A DNA stretch of 64,000 bases. Origin: Chlorella sorokiniana (lineage: Eukaryota; Chlorophyta; Trebouxiophyceae; Chlorellales; Chlorellaceae). The DNA is taken from NCBI GenBank assembly GCA_025917655.1, contig CP084611.1, positions 3,410,001 through 3,474,000 on the forward strand. The letters are read 5' to 3'. The position numbers were made by a program, and so were the translations under genes. Below are positions 11,501-30,280 of the stretch, in pieces (the first letter of the stretch is position 1; every line of letters begins with the position of its first letter). The notes under the pieces are model-generated. The model saw only the letters and a list, made by a program, of their open reading frames with translations, did not search any database and had not been told where the DNA came from.

Positions 11501-14500
11501 GTAGCCCTCGCGCTGGGTGTTTAGGAAGAAGAGGCTGTCGCCCAGGGCCTGCGGCGGAGTGGAGGGCGGCTGCAACTTCAACAGACGGATGAACCAGATG
11601 CCTGACAGGCCGAGGCTGACTGGCAGCACTGAAAACCACTCCATCCCAGCCCACCCGTCGCAGCCCGCCCTGCCGCACCTGCTGGTAGTCGTAGGAGCGG
11701 GGGTAGAGCAGCCAGACGAGCACCACGCCCAGCACCAGCACCGCCGTGGACAGCAGCATGGCCGCCTTGCAGATGGCGTTGAACACGAGGGGCTTGCGGT
11801 ACAGGGTGTACTGCAGCAGCAGGTACTGCGGGATGATGTTGTACACCTGCACGCATGGGGGTGGGACAGAAACCCGAGTTTCCTCATGCCTGAGGGCTTG
11901 GAGGAGTGGAACAAAGACACGAGCAGCGGCTCTGAGGAACTCCCTTCAACCAGGCCACAGGCAGGGAAGGCACCAGCGCCCCCCCCACCACCACACCATG
12001 AAGATGAGGGAGATGGCCAGCGGGGTGTCCAGGGGCCCCTTGAAGAAGTGGGCGAGGCCAAAGCCCAGGCAGACCATGGAAGCCACGAAGAAGCAGGCAG
12101 ACACCCACACATCCCTGCGCGGTTGGGTGGGGGAGGGGCGAGGCTGAGGGCCGCTGGGCTGGCGCGGAACGTGGCAGCTGCGGAGGGCAGGCGCGCGCCT
12201 GAGCAGCCCCCCGTCGGCCCACCTGAGCGGCAGGTCTGCGATGCGCTGCAGGCCCTTGGCCGTGACCTTGAAGGTGATGCGCCCCGCGATCCAGCGGCCC
12301 AGCGTGGCGCGGTAGAGGGCCTTCAGGAAGGCAAACCACAGGATGGAGTTGGCCACCTGGGAGTGAGGGTATGGGTGGGTGGGAAGGTCAGGCAGCGGGA
12401 TGGCATGCCACACGTGCGCTGCTGCCATCGGGTGCGTGCCGCCCCTCCCTGGACTGGCCCCACGGCTTCTCAGCCTCCCCTCCCCCTTCCTCCCCCACCC
12501 ACCGAGGAGAACCACATGGATTTGAGGTGGGCCAGCGTACGGGTGTAGTACATCACCTGCACCACGGGCGGGGGCGTTGACGACACACAGCGGCCCACAG
12601 GCAGAGCCATCGCGCACATGCAGGCAGGGTGGGCAGGCATGCTGGGAGTGTGCGCACCAGCAGGGTGGCCGCGTAGTAGACCGTGATGGAGATGGCGGCC
12701 CACGAGTTGATGACGATGGGGAAGGAGCCCAGCCAGACCTGGGGAGGGGGGCAGGGGGCGAGGACGACGGAGTGGGGCTGTGAGGCCCCACCAGCAAAGC
12801 AAAGAGGCGCTTGTTTGGGTGGCGCGCCGCCGCCTGGCCGGCCCTCACCGTGACCATGGGCACCAGCATGAGCAGGGGGTGGAGGTGAAGGCGGAGAGGT
12901 AGGAGAGGATGACGCTGCCGTACATCCAGCGCATCAGCGGGCTCAGGCCCCTGGCAAACACGGGGTTGTGGCGCGAGAAGAAGACCTGCGCGGCAGCAGG
13001 GAGCGGTGGGCAGCTTGCCGACGCCTTTGTGCTGTCCTCGGCGCGCGCAACGACCCCTTTTGGCTGCTCCGTCTTACAAGCAGGCGCCCCCTTGCAGCCT
13101 CACAGCGACAATCACCGCACACCCAGCCACACCCACCTGGAAGTGCCCCTTGGACCAGCGGGAGCGCTGCTGGAAGCAGTTGCGGACCTCCTCGGGTGCC
13201 TCGCCCACTGCCAGGTACTCGCTCACGTAGCGGCACTGCCACCCCAGCCGCTTCAGCTCGATGCCCAGCGCAAAGTCCTCGGTCAGGGTCCACTCGGGGA
13301 ACCAGCCCGCCTGCGGGGGCAGCCGGCCGATCACGGGTGGCACACTGCGGACCCACACCTCAACGCGCGGGCCGGCGGCCCTTCCCTTGGTAGGGTTGCT
13401 TGCAAGTACGCAAGTACGCGCCCCCCCCAGTGGGTGGAGGGTAATCTGTGTGTGTGTGGTGGGTGGGGGCCCACCTGCTGGAAGGCGCGTGCGCGCAGCA
13501 GGAAGTTGGTGCCTGTGCAGGAGATGAGGCCCAGTGCGTCGTAGCCGGGCTGCGTGTAGTCCCAGAAGTGGACATTGGCGTGGTTGAAGATGTCGCCGGC
13601 GGGGTTCAGGTTGTAGAAGGTCTGCGGAGCGAAAGGAGGCGGTTGGTGTGGGTGGGTGGGTGGGTGGGTTGGGGGGGGATGGGCAAGCAGGGAGCCTGAT
13701 GAGGAGCGAGGGAAGTCTAGTCGGGCACCTGCGGCGACAGCACCATGCCCACGTCCTGGCCGCCGTCCAGCAGAGGCACGGTCTTGAGGAAGAAGTCGGG
13801 GTTGGGCACCTGGAAGGGGGCGCAGTGGGGAGGGCGCGGGGGCAGCTGGCTGGCCTGCCGAGCGGCGTGACCCCAAAGTCATGCGAGCCACGGACGGGTG
13901 AACCACCCCCACCACAACCCGCCCCCTCACCTGATCGGCGTCAAACACGCAGAGCACCTCGGTGAGAGGGATGGCCCGCCCCTCGGGGTAGACCCGGCGT
14001 GCGGCGGAGTTGATGTTGGCGCTCTTGCCGTTCATCTCCCCCTTGGCGCGCTTGCGTCCGCTGCGGGGAGGGAGGTGCCGTGGTGTGGGAGCAGCCCCAA
14101 ATGACCAGCAAGCCTCCCACCGACGATGTGTTCAGAGCACCCACACATGCAATCTCCTCCTGAGTCAGTGAAGGAAGTGCCCCCAGCCAGAGCCCAACCT
14201 GACGTAGACGGCGTTGGCCAGGCCCAGCCCCCGCATGAACTTCTTCTTCTCGATGTCCCGCCCATCATCCAGCAGGTACACTGCAGCCGGGGAAGGGGGA
14301 GCCGAGGGGCTCACAAGGAAACCGCATCAACTGTTACAGCTGGTCCGCCACCTCGGGCGAAAACTAGCGAGTTCTGTGCCTCTGCCGCAGCCTACTGGCA
14401 GCAGTCCGTAGTACCCAGGCACACCAGCACAATCTGCCCCCTGGCCTCACCCGTGCGGGAGCAGCCGGTGGGGATGGGCGCCACCAGCGCCGCCGTCACC

Positions 14501-16302
14501 GTCTTCTGCACCACCTCCAGCGGCTCCTTGTAGCAGGGCACCACCACGCGGATGTGGTAGCGCAGCGCGGTGTGCACCTGCAGGCAGCACAGGGCTTAGC
14601 AGCAGGCTCTTAGCCACGGGCCTGCGGGGACAGCAGGGCGGGAGCACGGAGGGCAGGCGGCTGGCGCGGGGGGAGCGCGTGCGCCGGCCCGTCTCCCACC
14701 TGCCCCTTCTCGTCTGGCGGCGGCACGTCGTTGTTTGTGACGCGCATGGTGAGGCAGAGGCCGTAGGGCAGCATGGCCAGGCCGCCCAGGATCTCCACAC
14801 CCAGCACGATGGCGCCGTACCTGGCGTGGTTGGCGGGGAGAAGCCAGGGAGAGGGTTGGGGTGGGGGCGGGGCTCGCCTGTCCCGCTGGGAGCACCACCC
14901 GTCTGCGCCTCAGGTTTGTAGTTCTTGTTTTTTCTTTTAACTTTCACGCTTGCACTGAGGCCACACCCAACCATTCCTTCCGCAGCCTACCGCTGTTGCT
15001 GAGCCAGGTGCGAGGCCCCTACCACACCTACCACACCCCACCTTCCCCACCCGTCGCACGCAACACACGCAACACACGAGCGTCACCCCATCCACACTCA
15101 CACCCACACCCACTAACCCACTCCCCCACCGCCACCCACCAGAGCATGGGCCCCAGGCCCAGCGTGTGCGTGGCTCGCGCCCACACGTAGAAGATGAAGG
15201 CTGCGATGAAGGCGAGGTAGGACAGCAGGCCCCACCAGTTGACAGCGCGCTGCTTGTGCAGGCGGTGCGGGATGGGAAGCGCCTCTGCAAGGGCAGGGGG
15301 CCGTCATCAGCCAGGGGAGCAACAGCACCTCGCAGGCGCCAGCTCCCCCGCTCGCCCCCCCCATAAACGCCGCTCACCCTGGCCCCCGCCTGCCTCCGCT
15401 GCCCCCGCAACCGCGGCATCGGCCGCCTCCTCCAAGTCCTCCGCCCGCCGGCTGGCGGCCCTGGCCAGCACCTGCTCCGCAAACCACGGCTTCACGTCGT
15501 CGCCTGCGGGCAGGGCAGGGGAACTGCTGTGCACAACCATGCATGGCTGGCACCTTGTGGGAATCTTCCAAACGGAGCAGCCGGCCGGTCGCCAGCCCTA
15601 GTACACAGTCAGCCCAGCCACCCACCCCGGTACTCGTCCTGCACAAACGCGGCCTTGAGCAGCGCCGTGGCTGCCGTGGTGGCGGCGGTGCTGCTGGTGG
15701 CGGCGCTGCTCAGGCTGAGCTTGTCGTCGTACGACGACTCGCTGGCGCAGTCCAGCAGGCCCACGCCCTCCAGGGCGGGAGAGATCTCGGGGTCGGCGCC
15801 CTGCCGCGGGAACAGGGAGACAGCCGGTCAGGCAGGGGACCCAAAGGGCGGGGCCGCATGGGGGGGGATTGGACGGGGGAAAGAGCGGCTTCCAGGGGCA
15901 GGAAGCTGCGCGGTCATCAACCCGCCCGCACTTCAGCATTGCCCCCTCCCACCTGCCCCTGCCGCGCCCCATCCCGCTGCTGCTGGCTGCCCCCAGAGGC
16001 CTGGGTGACGTGGCGAAGGATGTCCACCAGGGTGGCGGTGAGGCGCCGCACGTGCTGCACAGGCACCACCGCCGCAGGCTCGTCGCCGCCGCCGCCTGGC
16101 TGCAACGCCGCGGCGCGCCCAGCCTCAAGGTCGGCCATCGTAGCCACGGAGTCGCCACGCGCTGCAATGGCAGTCTCTGTTCGCCGAGTGTCGCCTGCAG
16201 CCAGAGGGGCACCTTCATCGAGCAGGAGCAGTGGCAGCAGAGGCAACAACGCACGCTTTGCCGTTGCAAGCAAGCCTTCATCCTCTTGCCCACCTGGCCG
16301 AG

Positions 16303-16334
<32 letters not shown>

Positions 16335-16624
16335 GCCACCGAGCCGGACATGGTCTCCAGGATCTCCACCAGGCTCTGGGTCATGCGGCGCAGGTGGCGG
16401 TCCCCGCCCGCGCCCCCGCCGCCGCTGCTGGGCGCCCCTATGCTGCTGGTGGAGCGGCTGTGCGAGGGGGCGTCATGCTGCGAGCCGCCGTTGTTCCCAC
16501 CAAGAGCTGGCGCGGGAGTGGCGGCAGCAAGCCCAGCCACTGGGTGCGAGGTCAGAGGGTTGGCAAACGTCTCCTCCTTGCCCGCCGCGACCGCAGGCTG
16601 CGCGGAAGTTTGCGCCGCCAGCAT
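8597..16624 (-). CDS. Cellulose-synthase-type GT2 fused to a GH9 (KORRIGAN-like) domain
   Basis: One multi-exon gene. The ATG at 16624 is preceded by an in-frame TAG, and the stop is at 8597-8599. Order: a disordered N-terminus with a polyQ tract; transmembrane segments near 15240-15170 and 14820-14740; a GT2 catalytic domain with LDDGRD (14250-14272), FDADQ (about 13940), TEDFALG (13275-13283) and QQRSRW (about 13150-13175); about five or six more membrane segments; then a GH9 domain beginning ALGDSLFFLNTQREG..WRGD (about 11550). The junction exons (11997-12114, 11846 downward, then the ALGD exon) share phase and are open, so this is one reading frame, not two genes. The synthase residues are intact; the GH9 catalytic residues are not (see findings). 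Frame breaks occur near 10335 and 8930. The likely site is plasma membrane or Golgi, with beta-glucan synthesis inferred. Confidence 0.85.
11020..11255 (-). repeat. DPF-motif repeat tract inside the GH9 domain
   Basis: Eight Asp-Pro-Phe motifs and one Asp-Pro-Leu occur in about 80 residues, mostly as DPFASGS-like units spaced 8-11 residues apart. The tract lies within an insertion between the GH9 WRGD and DLGGGW strands. It is coding, in frame and not present in ordinary GH9 proteins. Confidence 0.8.
16304..16333 (-). repeat. CTG/CAG microsatellite encoding polyglutamine
   Basis: Ten consecutive Gln codons in the N-terminal disordered segment of the GT2-GH9 protein, after SGSVA. Its length may vary between strains. 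Confidence 0.85.
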
Positions 16625-17360
16625 CTCAGCAGGCTACGCGAGCCTCCCCTGCCAGGGTCCGCTTTGCCAGGTTTGGGTGCCTGCATGAGCGGGCACATAT
16701 TGAGCCATGCCTGTTGGAGGCAGCCAGCGCTGCACGAGGCTACAAGGCTGAAGCGGCTGCCGCCCTCCCACCAACCTCCCACCCGCCGCTCATTGGGCAC
16801 CCTGCCCCACCTTTCAGCAGCCCACCGCTGGCTCTATTGCTGCGCTGCCCGAATCGGACACCTGAAAGCCGGTTCAAGGCCGATCACTGAGCAGCAAGCC
16901 TGGCATGCCTTCAGCACTGCTCGGGTGAGCCGCGCAACCCTGCACCAGCAGACCGACGATCGCGGCTAATTCGATGGCAGGCAGGCGTGAAATGACATGC
17001 AATCGAGTATGGTGGCTGCTGGCTTGCCTCGAGGCCACGAACGTGAGCAGCAACGAGGCAGCGGCAAGTACTGCCCTCCACAGCCCTAGGAAAGGGACCC
17101 ACAACCTGAAACCTGCCCAGCCGTTGCCAGAGTGTGCAGATTAAGCCCGGGTGCGCGTAGGGTTGTGCTCGGCGCCCGGGAGATGGAGGGCTGATGGAAA
17201 GGAGGAGTTGCTGGCCTTGGACAAGCCAAGCCTGGCTGGCGGAGACGCCGCCTGCCAGCTGCCGCTCCAGTGCCTGCTGCCCTCCCTCATCAAATGGTTA
17301 CAGATCTCAAAAAGTTGGCTGGAGTGGATCAATCCACATGGTACAAGCGTCTTGGTGGTG
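16625..17360. other. Intergenic, presumed promoter of the GT2-GH9 gene
   Basis: A 736-bp gap between the GT2-GH9 start and the stop of the D-ribulose kinase, both on the minus strand. No additional gene, RNA or repeat was recognised. Confidence 0.4.
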
Positions 17361-19451
<2,091 letters not shown>

Positions 19452-19675
19452 TTGGATGTTGGAGGAGTTTACAGGCTCGGCGGGGTGCACAAAGTCCGGC
19501 AGCTCGCGATCCAGGAACGAATAAGGAGGAATGAGAACGAGCATTGGCACAGGAGCAGGACAGACGCGTACTGCCGCCCGCTGCGGCCAGCGGGCCGGGC
19601 GGCGGCAAGGTGGCACGCACCAGGGAAGCGGAGCACCGAAAGAAATAAACGGGGAGGGGAAACGAGGAAGCACAG

Positions 19676-24598
<4,923 letters not shown>

Positions 24599-24967
24599 TG
24601 CCACTGTCGCAGCATCAGGAAGGGCAGTTGCAGAGGCATATCAGCGCCCCACACGGCAGCCCTGCAGGCTGGGTGATCACAGTCGGTCACGAGCCGCAGT
24701 TTGACTTTTCGCGACGCGTTTGGGTGATGTTGCCTAGCTACTGTGCATGTTGTTCGGAACAGGTTGCACCATCTACTAAAGAGGGGTGCGGCGCCATCCT
24801 CCCAGCATACACATCATCATGGGAGCCACGACCTGCAGCGCTTCATCGACCCGATTCTTTGATCACAATATATTGGAAACCACCTTGCTGACGGTAGACA
24901 GCTGAAACTTCACACACCAGGAGAGCGGGTGTCGGGAGGCGCCGTGTCCTGATTAGCGCAGCCGGGC
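24599..24967. promoter_or_regulatory. Divergent promoter region, BEACH-ARM / UPF2
   Basis: A 369-bp gap between two divergent starts, less GC-rich than the flanking exons. No TATA box or known binding site was identified with confidence. Confidence 0.4.
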
Positions 24968-27900
24968 ATGTCCCAGAATGGAAAAGTGGACGATACAGAA
25001 GCGGTTTCGGCACAGGCAGCCTGCTTGAAAGCTCTGAAGGTGCGGCCGCCGCCAGAGCGACGGCGACCGCTGCCTGCGCTCCCCCTTGCCCCTACCTCCT
25101 GCAGTATCTGTAGACGTTGATGGGAGGACAAGGAAAGCGATCTGTGTTAAATCGATGCGCATGCAGGAAGCCACCCAAAGAATCAATGAGGCTGCGGAGA
25201 CCCTGGAGTGGCGGGCCCAGCTGCGCGCCCTCAACCTCGCTCCGGAGCGCCCCGGTGGGCAGTGCGCGGCCTGCCTGTTGTTGCCTGTCCCGTTGGGTGT
25301 GCAGCGCCTCATCATACCCGCATGCTGCTGCGTAAGACTTGCCAACTTGCTGCTGCGGGCACCCCTGCAGGCGAGGATTCCCTGAAGAAGCTGGACAGCA
25401 GCATGAAGCGCAACACCGCGCTGATCCGCAAGCTGCGCGCGCTGAGCGAGGAGTCGCGCCAGTCTGTGCTGGACGACATCGCCAAGACCAACCAGAGCAA
25501 GGTGGGTCCGGCGGGTGGGGAGGGTGATGGGCCTGGGGTGGGCAGACGAGCGGGCCGCCGAGCTGCCAATGCGACGCAAGAAGAGGCGCGGTGCAGCGCC
25601 TGACATGCAGCTCTGCGCCGCCCGCCCCCTCACTCCTCAGTACGTCAGCGAGGTGGTGGGCGCCATCTGCGAGGCGCCGCTGCGCGTCAAGGACGTGGCG
25701 GCGGCGGCGGCCGTCTGCTCCGCGCTGCACCAGCGCTACGCAGACTTTGCGCGGGAGCTGGTGGGGGGCTGGCCAAGCTGGCGGTGGCGGAGGAGGAGCG
25801 TGCCAGCCTGGCGCGCAAGCGAGCGGTGCTGCGGCTGCTGGTGGAGCTGCTGCTGGCGGGGCTGTACAGCGCGCACGGCGTGCTGCTGCAGGTGGTGCGC
25901 CAGCTGGCGGGCGCCGCTGACTTCCGCAAGGACGCGGAGGTGGCGGCGGGCGCGCTGTCGCTGCTCACAGCGCTGGCCAAGGCGGGGCGGGAGGAGCTGC
26001 TGGGCCTGCCGCACGCGCTGCCCGTGTCGCTGGCGCCCGCCAGCCTGGAGGGGGCGAGGAGGGCGGCGGCGGCGACGCCAGCGTGGCGGCAGCAGCCGAG
26101 GCCTACGCGGCGGCAGTGCAGCGGTACGAGTCTGCGCTGGCTGCGCGGTACACGCTGCCCCCGAGGCCCAGCAGCAGCTGCGCTCCGCCCTGGAGCGCTG
26201 CTTCGAGGCTGCGTGCGAGGCGCTGCAGTCGGGCCACGCCGCGCTGCAGGCAGCCGAGGCGGAGAACGCGCGGGTGCTGAACAGCCGCGGCGACCTGCCT
26301 GACGACATGGCGGCGGCGTACGAGGCGCAGCGCAAGGGCTTCGAGGGGCTGCAGCGCTCGGCGGCGGCCCTGGCAGAGGTGCTGGACCGGCAGCTGCCGG
26401 AGCTGCGGCAGGCGGTGACGCGCATCGCGTCGGCGGCGCAGGACGGCGACGGGGGGCGAGGCCGGCGGCGGCGCGGCGCCGCAGGTGTTTGAGGATGAGG
26501 AGGCCCGCGCCTTTTACGAGGCCCTGGTGGACCTGCGGGCGGTGGTGCCGGCGGTGCTGCTGGGAGACAAGGGCAAGGAGGGCGGTGGGGAGGCGGAGGC
26601 GGAGGCCGTCGGCAGCGATGAGCAGCAGCAGGGCGCGGCACCCAGGCAGCCAGACGGCAAGGCTGGCGGCGAGGCGGGGTCCTCGGCTGCGCAGAAGGGC
26701 AGCAAGCAGGACCCGGCTTCGACGACATACTGGAGGTGAGCAGGGGCGGGCAGCAGCACGCGGCGTGGGGGCCGCTGGAAGGCGTCCCCGTCCGCAGCGC
26801 CTCCCCCGCCCAGCCTGCCTCCGCACATGCACACCTCGGCCCGCCCTTGCTTCTGCACGGGCCGCGCTGCGCTGCAGGGCAAGGCCGGGGAGGAGGCGCG
26901 CGAGCCCAGCCAGCTGGACCTGCTGCTGGCGCGGCTGCCGGGCTGCGTGAGCAAGGAGCTGGCGGACGAGGTGGCCGTGGCCTTCTGCTACCTGCAGAAC
27001 AAGGGGGCGCGCAGGCGCCTGGCCCGCGCCCTGGCCGCCGAGCTGCCGCTGGGCGCGCTGGCCCTGCTGCCCTTCTACGCCCGCATCGCCGCCACCCTGG
27101 CCCAGATCTTCCCAGACATGGCGCAGGGTGGGTGACAGGGGGCGGGGGGATGGCATTTGCTTGTTCTTGGGCAACAGCACCCCGGTTCAGTGCACTCCTT
27201 TCTAAACCTGATTCGCCCCCCTCGGGCCGCACACCCCCCAACAACAAAAATTTTGACAGGCGTGGTGTCCCACCTGGAGGCGGAGTTTGCGACGCTGCAG
27301 CGCTCCAAGGATGCCACTGCTCGCACGCTGGAGCCGCGCGTGCGCAACATGCGCTACGTGGGGGAGCTGGCCAAGTTCCGGCTGCTGCCCCCGGGCACCG
27401 CCTTCTCCATGCTGAAGACCCTGCTGGACGACTTCTCGGGGCACAACATCGACGCAGCCTGCGCGCTGGTCGAGACGGCGGGCGCTTCTTCCACAGGTGT
27501 GGAGGGGTGCCCGACCCAGTGAGGGCATGCGCCGCCCCTCGCGGCAGCTTGCACGCGTGCTGTGCAGCGACGCTAGCGCCGCCTCTGCTGGCCTGCATCG
27601 CTGCCGGGGGGCCACCGTGCCCTCCGTTGCCCACGCCCGCGCTGCGCAGGCTGCCGGAGACCTCCACCCGCATGTCTAACTTCCTGGAGGTGATGATGAA
27701 GCTGCGCAACGCGCGCAACCTGGACGCGCGCCAGTCGGCCCTCGTGGACTCCGCCTACTTTGCGGTGCGGGCGGCAGACCGGGCGGCGGCGCGGCGCCAG
27801 CGCGAGCCTGAGCGCGAGTACATCCGCCACCTGGTGTACGAGCGGCTGCCGCAGGGGCAGGTCACCAAGGTGGGGCAGGGCAGGGCGGCCCACCGGAGTT

Positions 27901-30135
27901 AGGACGGGCTGGACCGGCCTCAGCGACAGCCCCCGCGGACCAGCTCACAAGTTGAGGGGAGGTCGGGCGCTGCGTCGCGACCTGCTCGCACCCCACCAGC
28001 CCCCACCCTCCCCCGCAGGTGCTGAAGAAGCTGCGACGCCTGCCCTGGGCGCGGTACGAGCGGTACCTGCTGAAGACGCTGCTGCGCGCCAGCCACAAGG
28101 GCGCTTCTCCCAGATCCCGGCCATCGCCAGCCTGGCTGCGGGGCTGGCGCGGTACCACCCCAGCCTGGGGGTGGCCCTGGTGGACGAGGTGCTGGAGGCG
28201 GTGGAGGCGGGGCTGGAGGCGCCAGATGCGGGTGGGCAGCAGGCAGCTGGGGGTTGGGAAGGGGGCACGGGGGCTGTCCCAGGCCCAGCCGCAGCGCCTG
28301 CGCACGGGAGTTGCAGGGAGCGGCTGCGCCCCCAAGCCATCCTGCCTCCAAATCCTGCCTTGGCCGATGCCCCGCCGGCCGCGGACCCCCTGCCCGCGCG
28401 CAGGCATGTACCAGCGGCGCGTGGCCATGGTGCGCCTGCTGGGCGAGCTGTACAACTACAAGCTGGTCGGCTCGCCAGTCATCTTCTCCACCCTGCACCT
28501 CATCCTGGCCTACGGGCACGAGGCGGGCACGCCGCCGGAAGTCAGCAGGCACGCGCTCCCCTCCCCTCCCCGCCCGACCGCCTGGCTGGGGCACTCTGGC
28601 TGCCCTGCCCGCCCTTCTGCACTTGCCCTCGAGCTAGCCCCTCCACCACGCTCTCCCTCCCTCCCCCTTGACCCGCGCCGTCACCACGCAGGCGGCTGGA
28701 CCCCTCCAACTTCTTCCGCCTGCGCCTCGTCTGCTCCCTGCTGGAGGTGTGCGGGCAGTACTTCACGCGCGGCCCCGCCCGCCGCAAGCTGGACCGCTTC
28801 CTGCCCTGCTTCCAGCGCTACCTGCTGGCCAAGCCGCCGCTGCCGCTGGACGTGGAGTTTGACGTGCAGGTGGGTGGGTGGGGGCAAGGGGGGGGGTTTA
28901 AGCAGGGAAGGAGCAGGGTTCAGACGGTTCAAGTTATGTTCAGGGCTGGAGAGGTCTTGCAGAAGCAGGGCAAGTGTCAGGTGAACACCAGCTGAGCCGC
29001 TTCCGCAGCCTGGACCTGCAAGCAGATGTGACATGGCATGCGGGGCCGGCTGCTGGGGCTCCGCTCATGCCCACCACCATGCGCAACCCCTCCTCCCCCT
29101 GCTCCAACCGTCCAGGACCTGTGGGACCACCTGAAGCTGGCCCCGCCCCAGTACGACAGCTATGAGGCAGCCTGCGCAGCGGTGGCGGAGCTGGAGGCGG
29201 CGGAGGCGGCGGCCGCAGCCAGCGGGCTGGCCCCCATCGAGGAGGAGCAGGAGGAGAGCGAGGGAGAGGGGCCCGACGACGCTTCCGACGCCGCCAGCGA
29301 GGGCGAGGGGGAGGAGGGGGACAGCCAGGCGGAGGGCGAGGAGGACGAGGACGTGGCACGGTGAGCGGCGGCGCGCTGCCGGCAGCCTGCGCCGCTGCCT
29401 GCCTGTGGCCGTGCCTGAGAAGAGTCCTCTCGGGCAAGCAAACTCCCGCCCGTGCTCCGGCTCGCCCCCACACTCCCTGGCCCTGCCGCGCCGGCCGCCG
29501 CGACGCCTTCCCCTTTCCCCCGCCCCGCAGGCTGTCCAGCGAGGAGGAGGACGACGACGTGCGCATGGTGGGCCCCGCTCGCGCCCCCACCGAGGTGGAC
29601 GAAGACTTTGAGCGCGAGTTCTCGCAGCTGATGCTGGACCACCAGGGGCGCACCGCAGCAGCGGCGGCCACCGCGCCCCCTGGCGCGCGCGATAGGGCCG
29701 AGCGTGGCGCCCCCGCAGCAGCGGGCAGCAGTCAGGCGGGCGAGGCGGTGTCCTTCCGCGTGGTGATGCGCGGGGGGGGCGGGAGGACCGCACGCGCGAG
29801 CTGCAGATCCCCGTGACGGCCGGCATGGCGGCGCACCTGCGCCAGAAGGAGGAGCGCGAGGCGGCGGAGAAGGCGGAGCTCAAGCGGCTGGTGCTGGAGG
29901 CCAACAAGCGCGACCTGCAGGTGGGGCTGGGCGGTGCTGTCTGCGGGCAGCCGGATGCCCTCTGATTAGGAGATTGAAGCTCTATGACTGTGAGTCCGTA
30001 ATCCGGCGCATGCCTTGCTCGTGCGCAGGAGCAGCAGGAGGCACTGCGAGCGGCGCAGCAGCAGCGCCGGCCAGGAGCGCGGGGTACTACGGCCGAGGAG
30101 GTGGCGGCGGCAGAGGATCAAGCAGCCTGTACTGA
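24968..30135 (+). CDS. UPF2: UPF2, nonsense-mediated decay factor
   Basis: Bridges UPF1 and UPF3 in nonsense-mediated mRNA decay. It starts MSQNGKVDDTEA at 24968. The first MIF4G-like domain (25380-26480) includes LKKLDSSMKRNTALIRKLR, a hallmark UPF2 segment, and YVSEVVGAICEAPLRVKD. The second (about 26880-27490) includes LLARLPGCVSKELADEVAVAFCYLQNKGAR and SHLEAEFATL. The third (27650-28870) includes STRMSNFLEVMMKLRNARNLD, VLKKLRRLPWARYERYLLK and VAMVRLLGELYNYKLVGS. An acidic Glu/Asp segment (29215-29560) precedes the UPF1-binding region (DFEREFSQLMLD, FRVVMRGGG, VTAGMAAHLRQKEEREAAEK). The Gly/Arg tail ends at 30133-30135. There are about ten or more exons, and frame breaks occur at G/C runs (for example about 25770 and 26440). 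Confidence 0.93.
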
Positions 30136-30166
30136 TGCCTATGTTGACTGCAACCCTCGTCCATGC

Positions 30167-30171
30167 TGTAA
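30167..30171 (+). terminator. Putative TGTAA poly(A) signal of UPF2
   Basis: TGTAA, the chlorophyte polyadenylation element, lies 32 nt after the UPF2 stop in the short convergent gap with BUD31. Confidence 0.45.
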
Positions 30172-30280
30172 CAACTTGCGCCTGTCAGGCTCACATGCTG
30201 CAACAAACTCGAGCGCCAATCGGCAGGCATGCAGCTCCAAGGTCGGCTGGCTTCCCACAGCGGCAGGCTGTGCCGCGCCT

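Noticed and set aside
25736-27718. Long minus-strand open frame of 660 codons
   Set aside because: Antisense to UPF2, low complexity (Arg/Pro/Ala) and crossing clear UPF2 introns.
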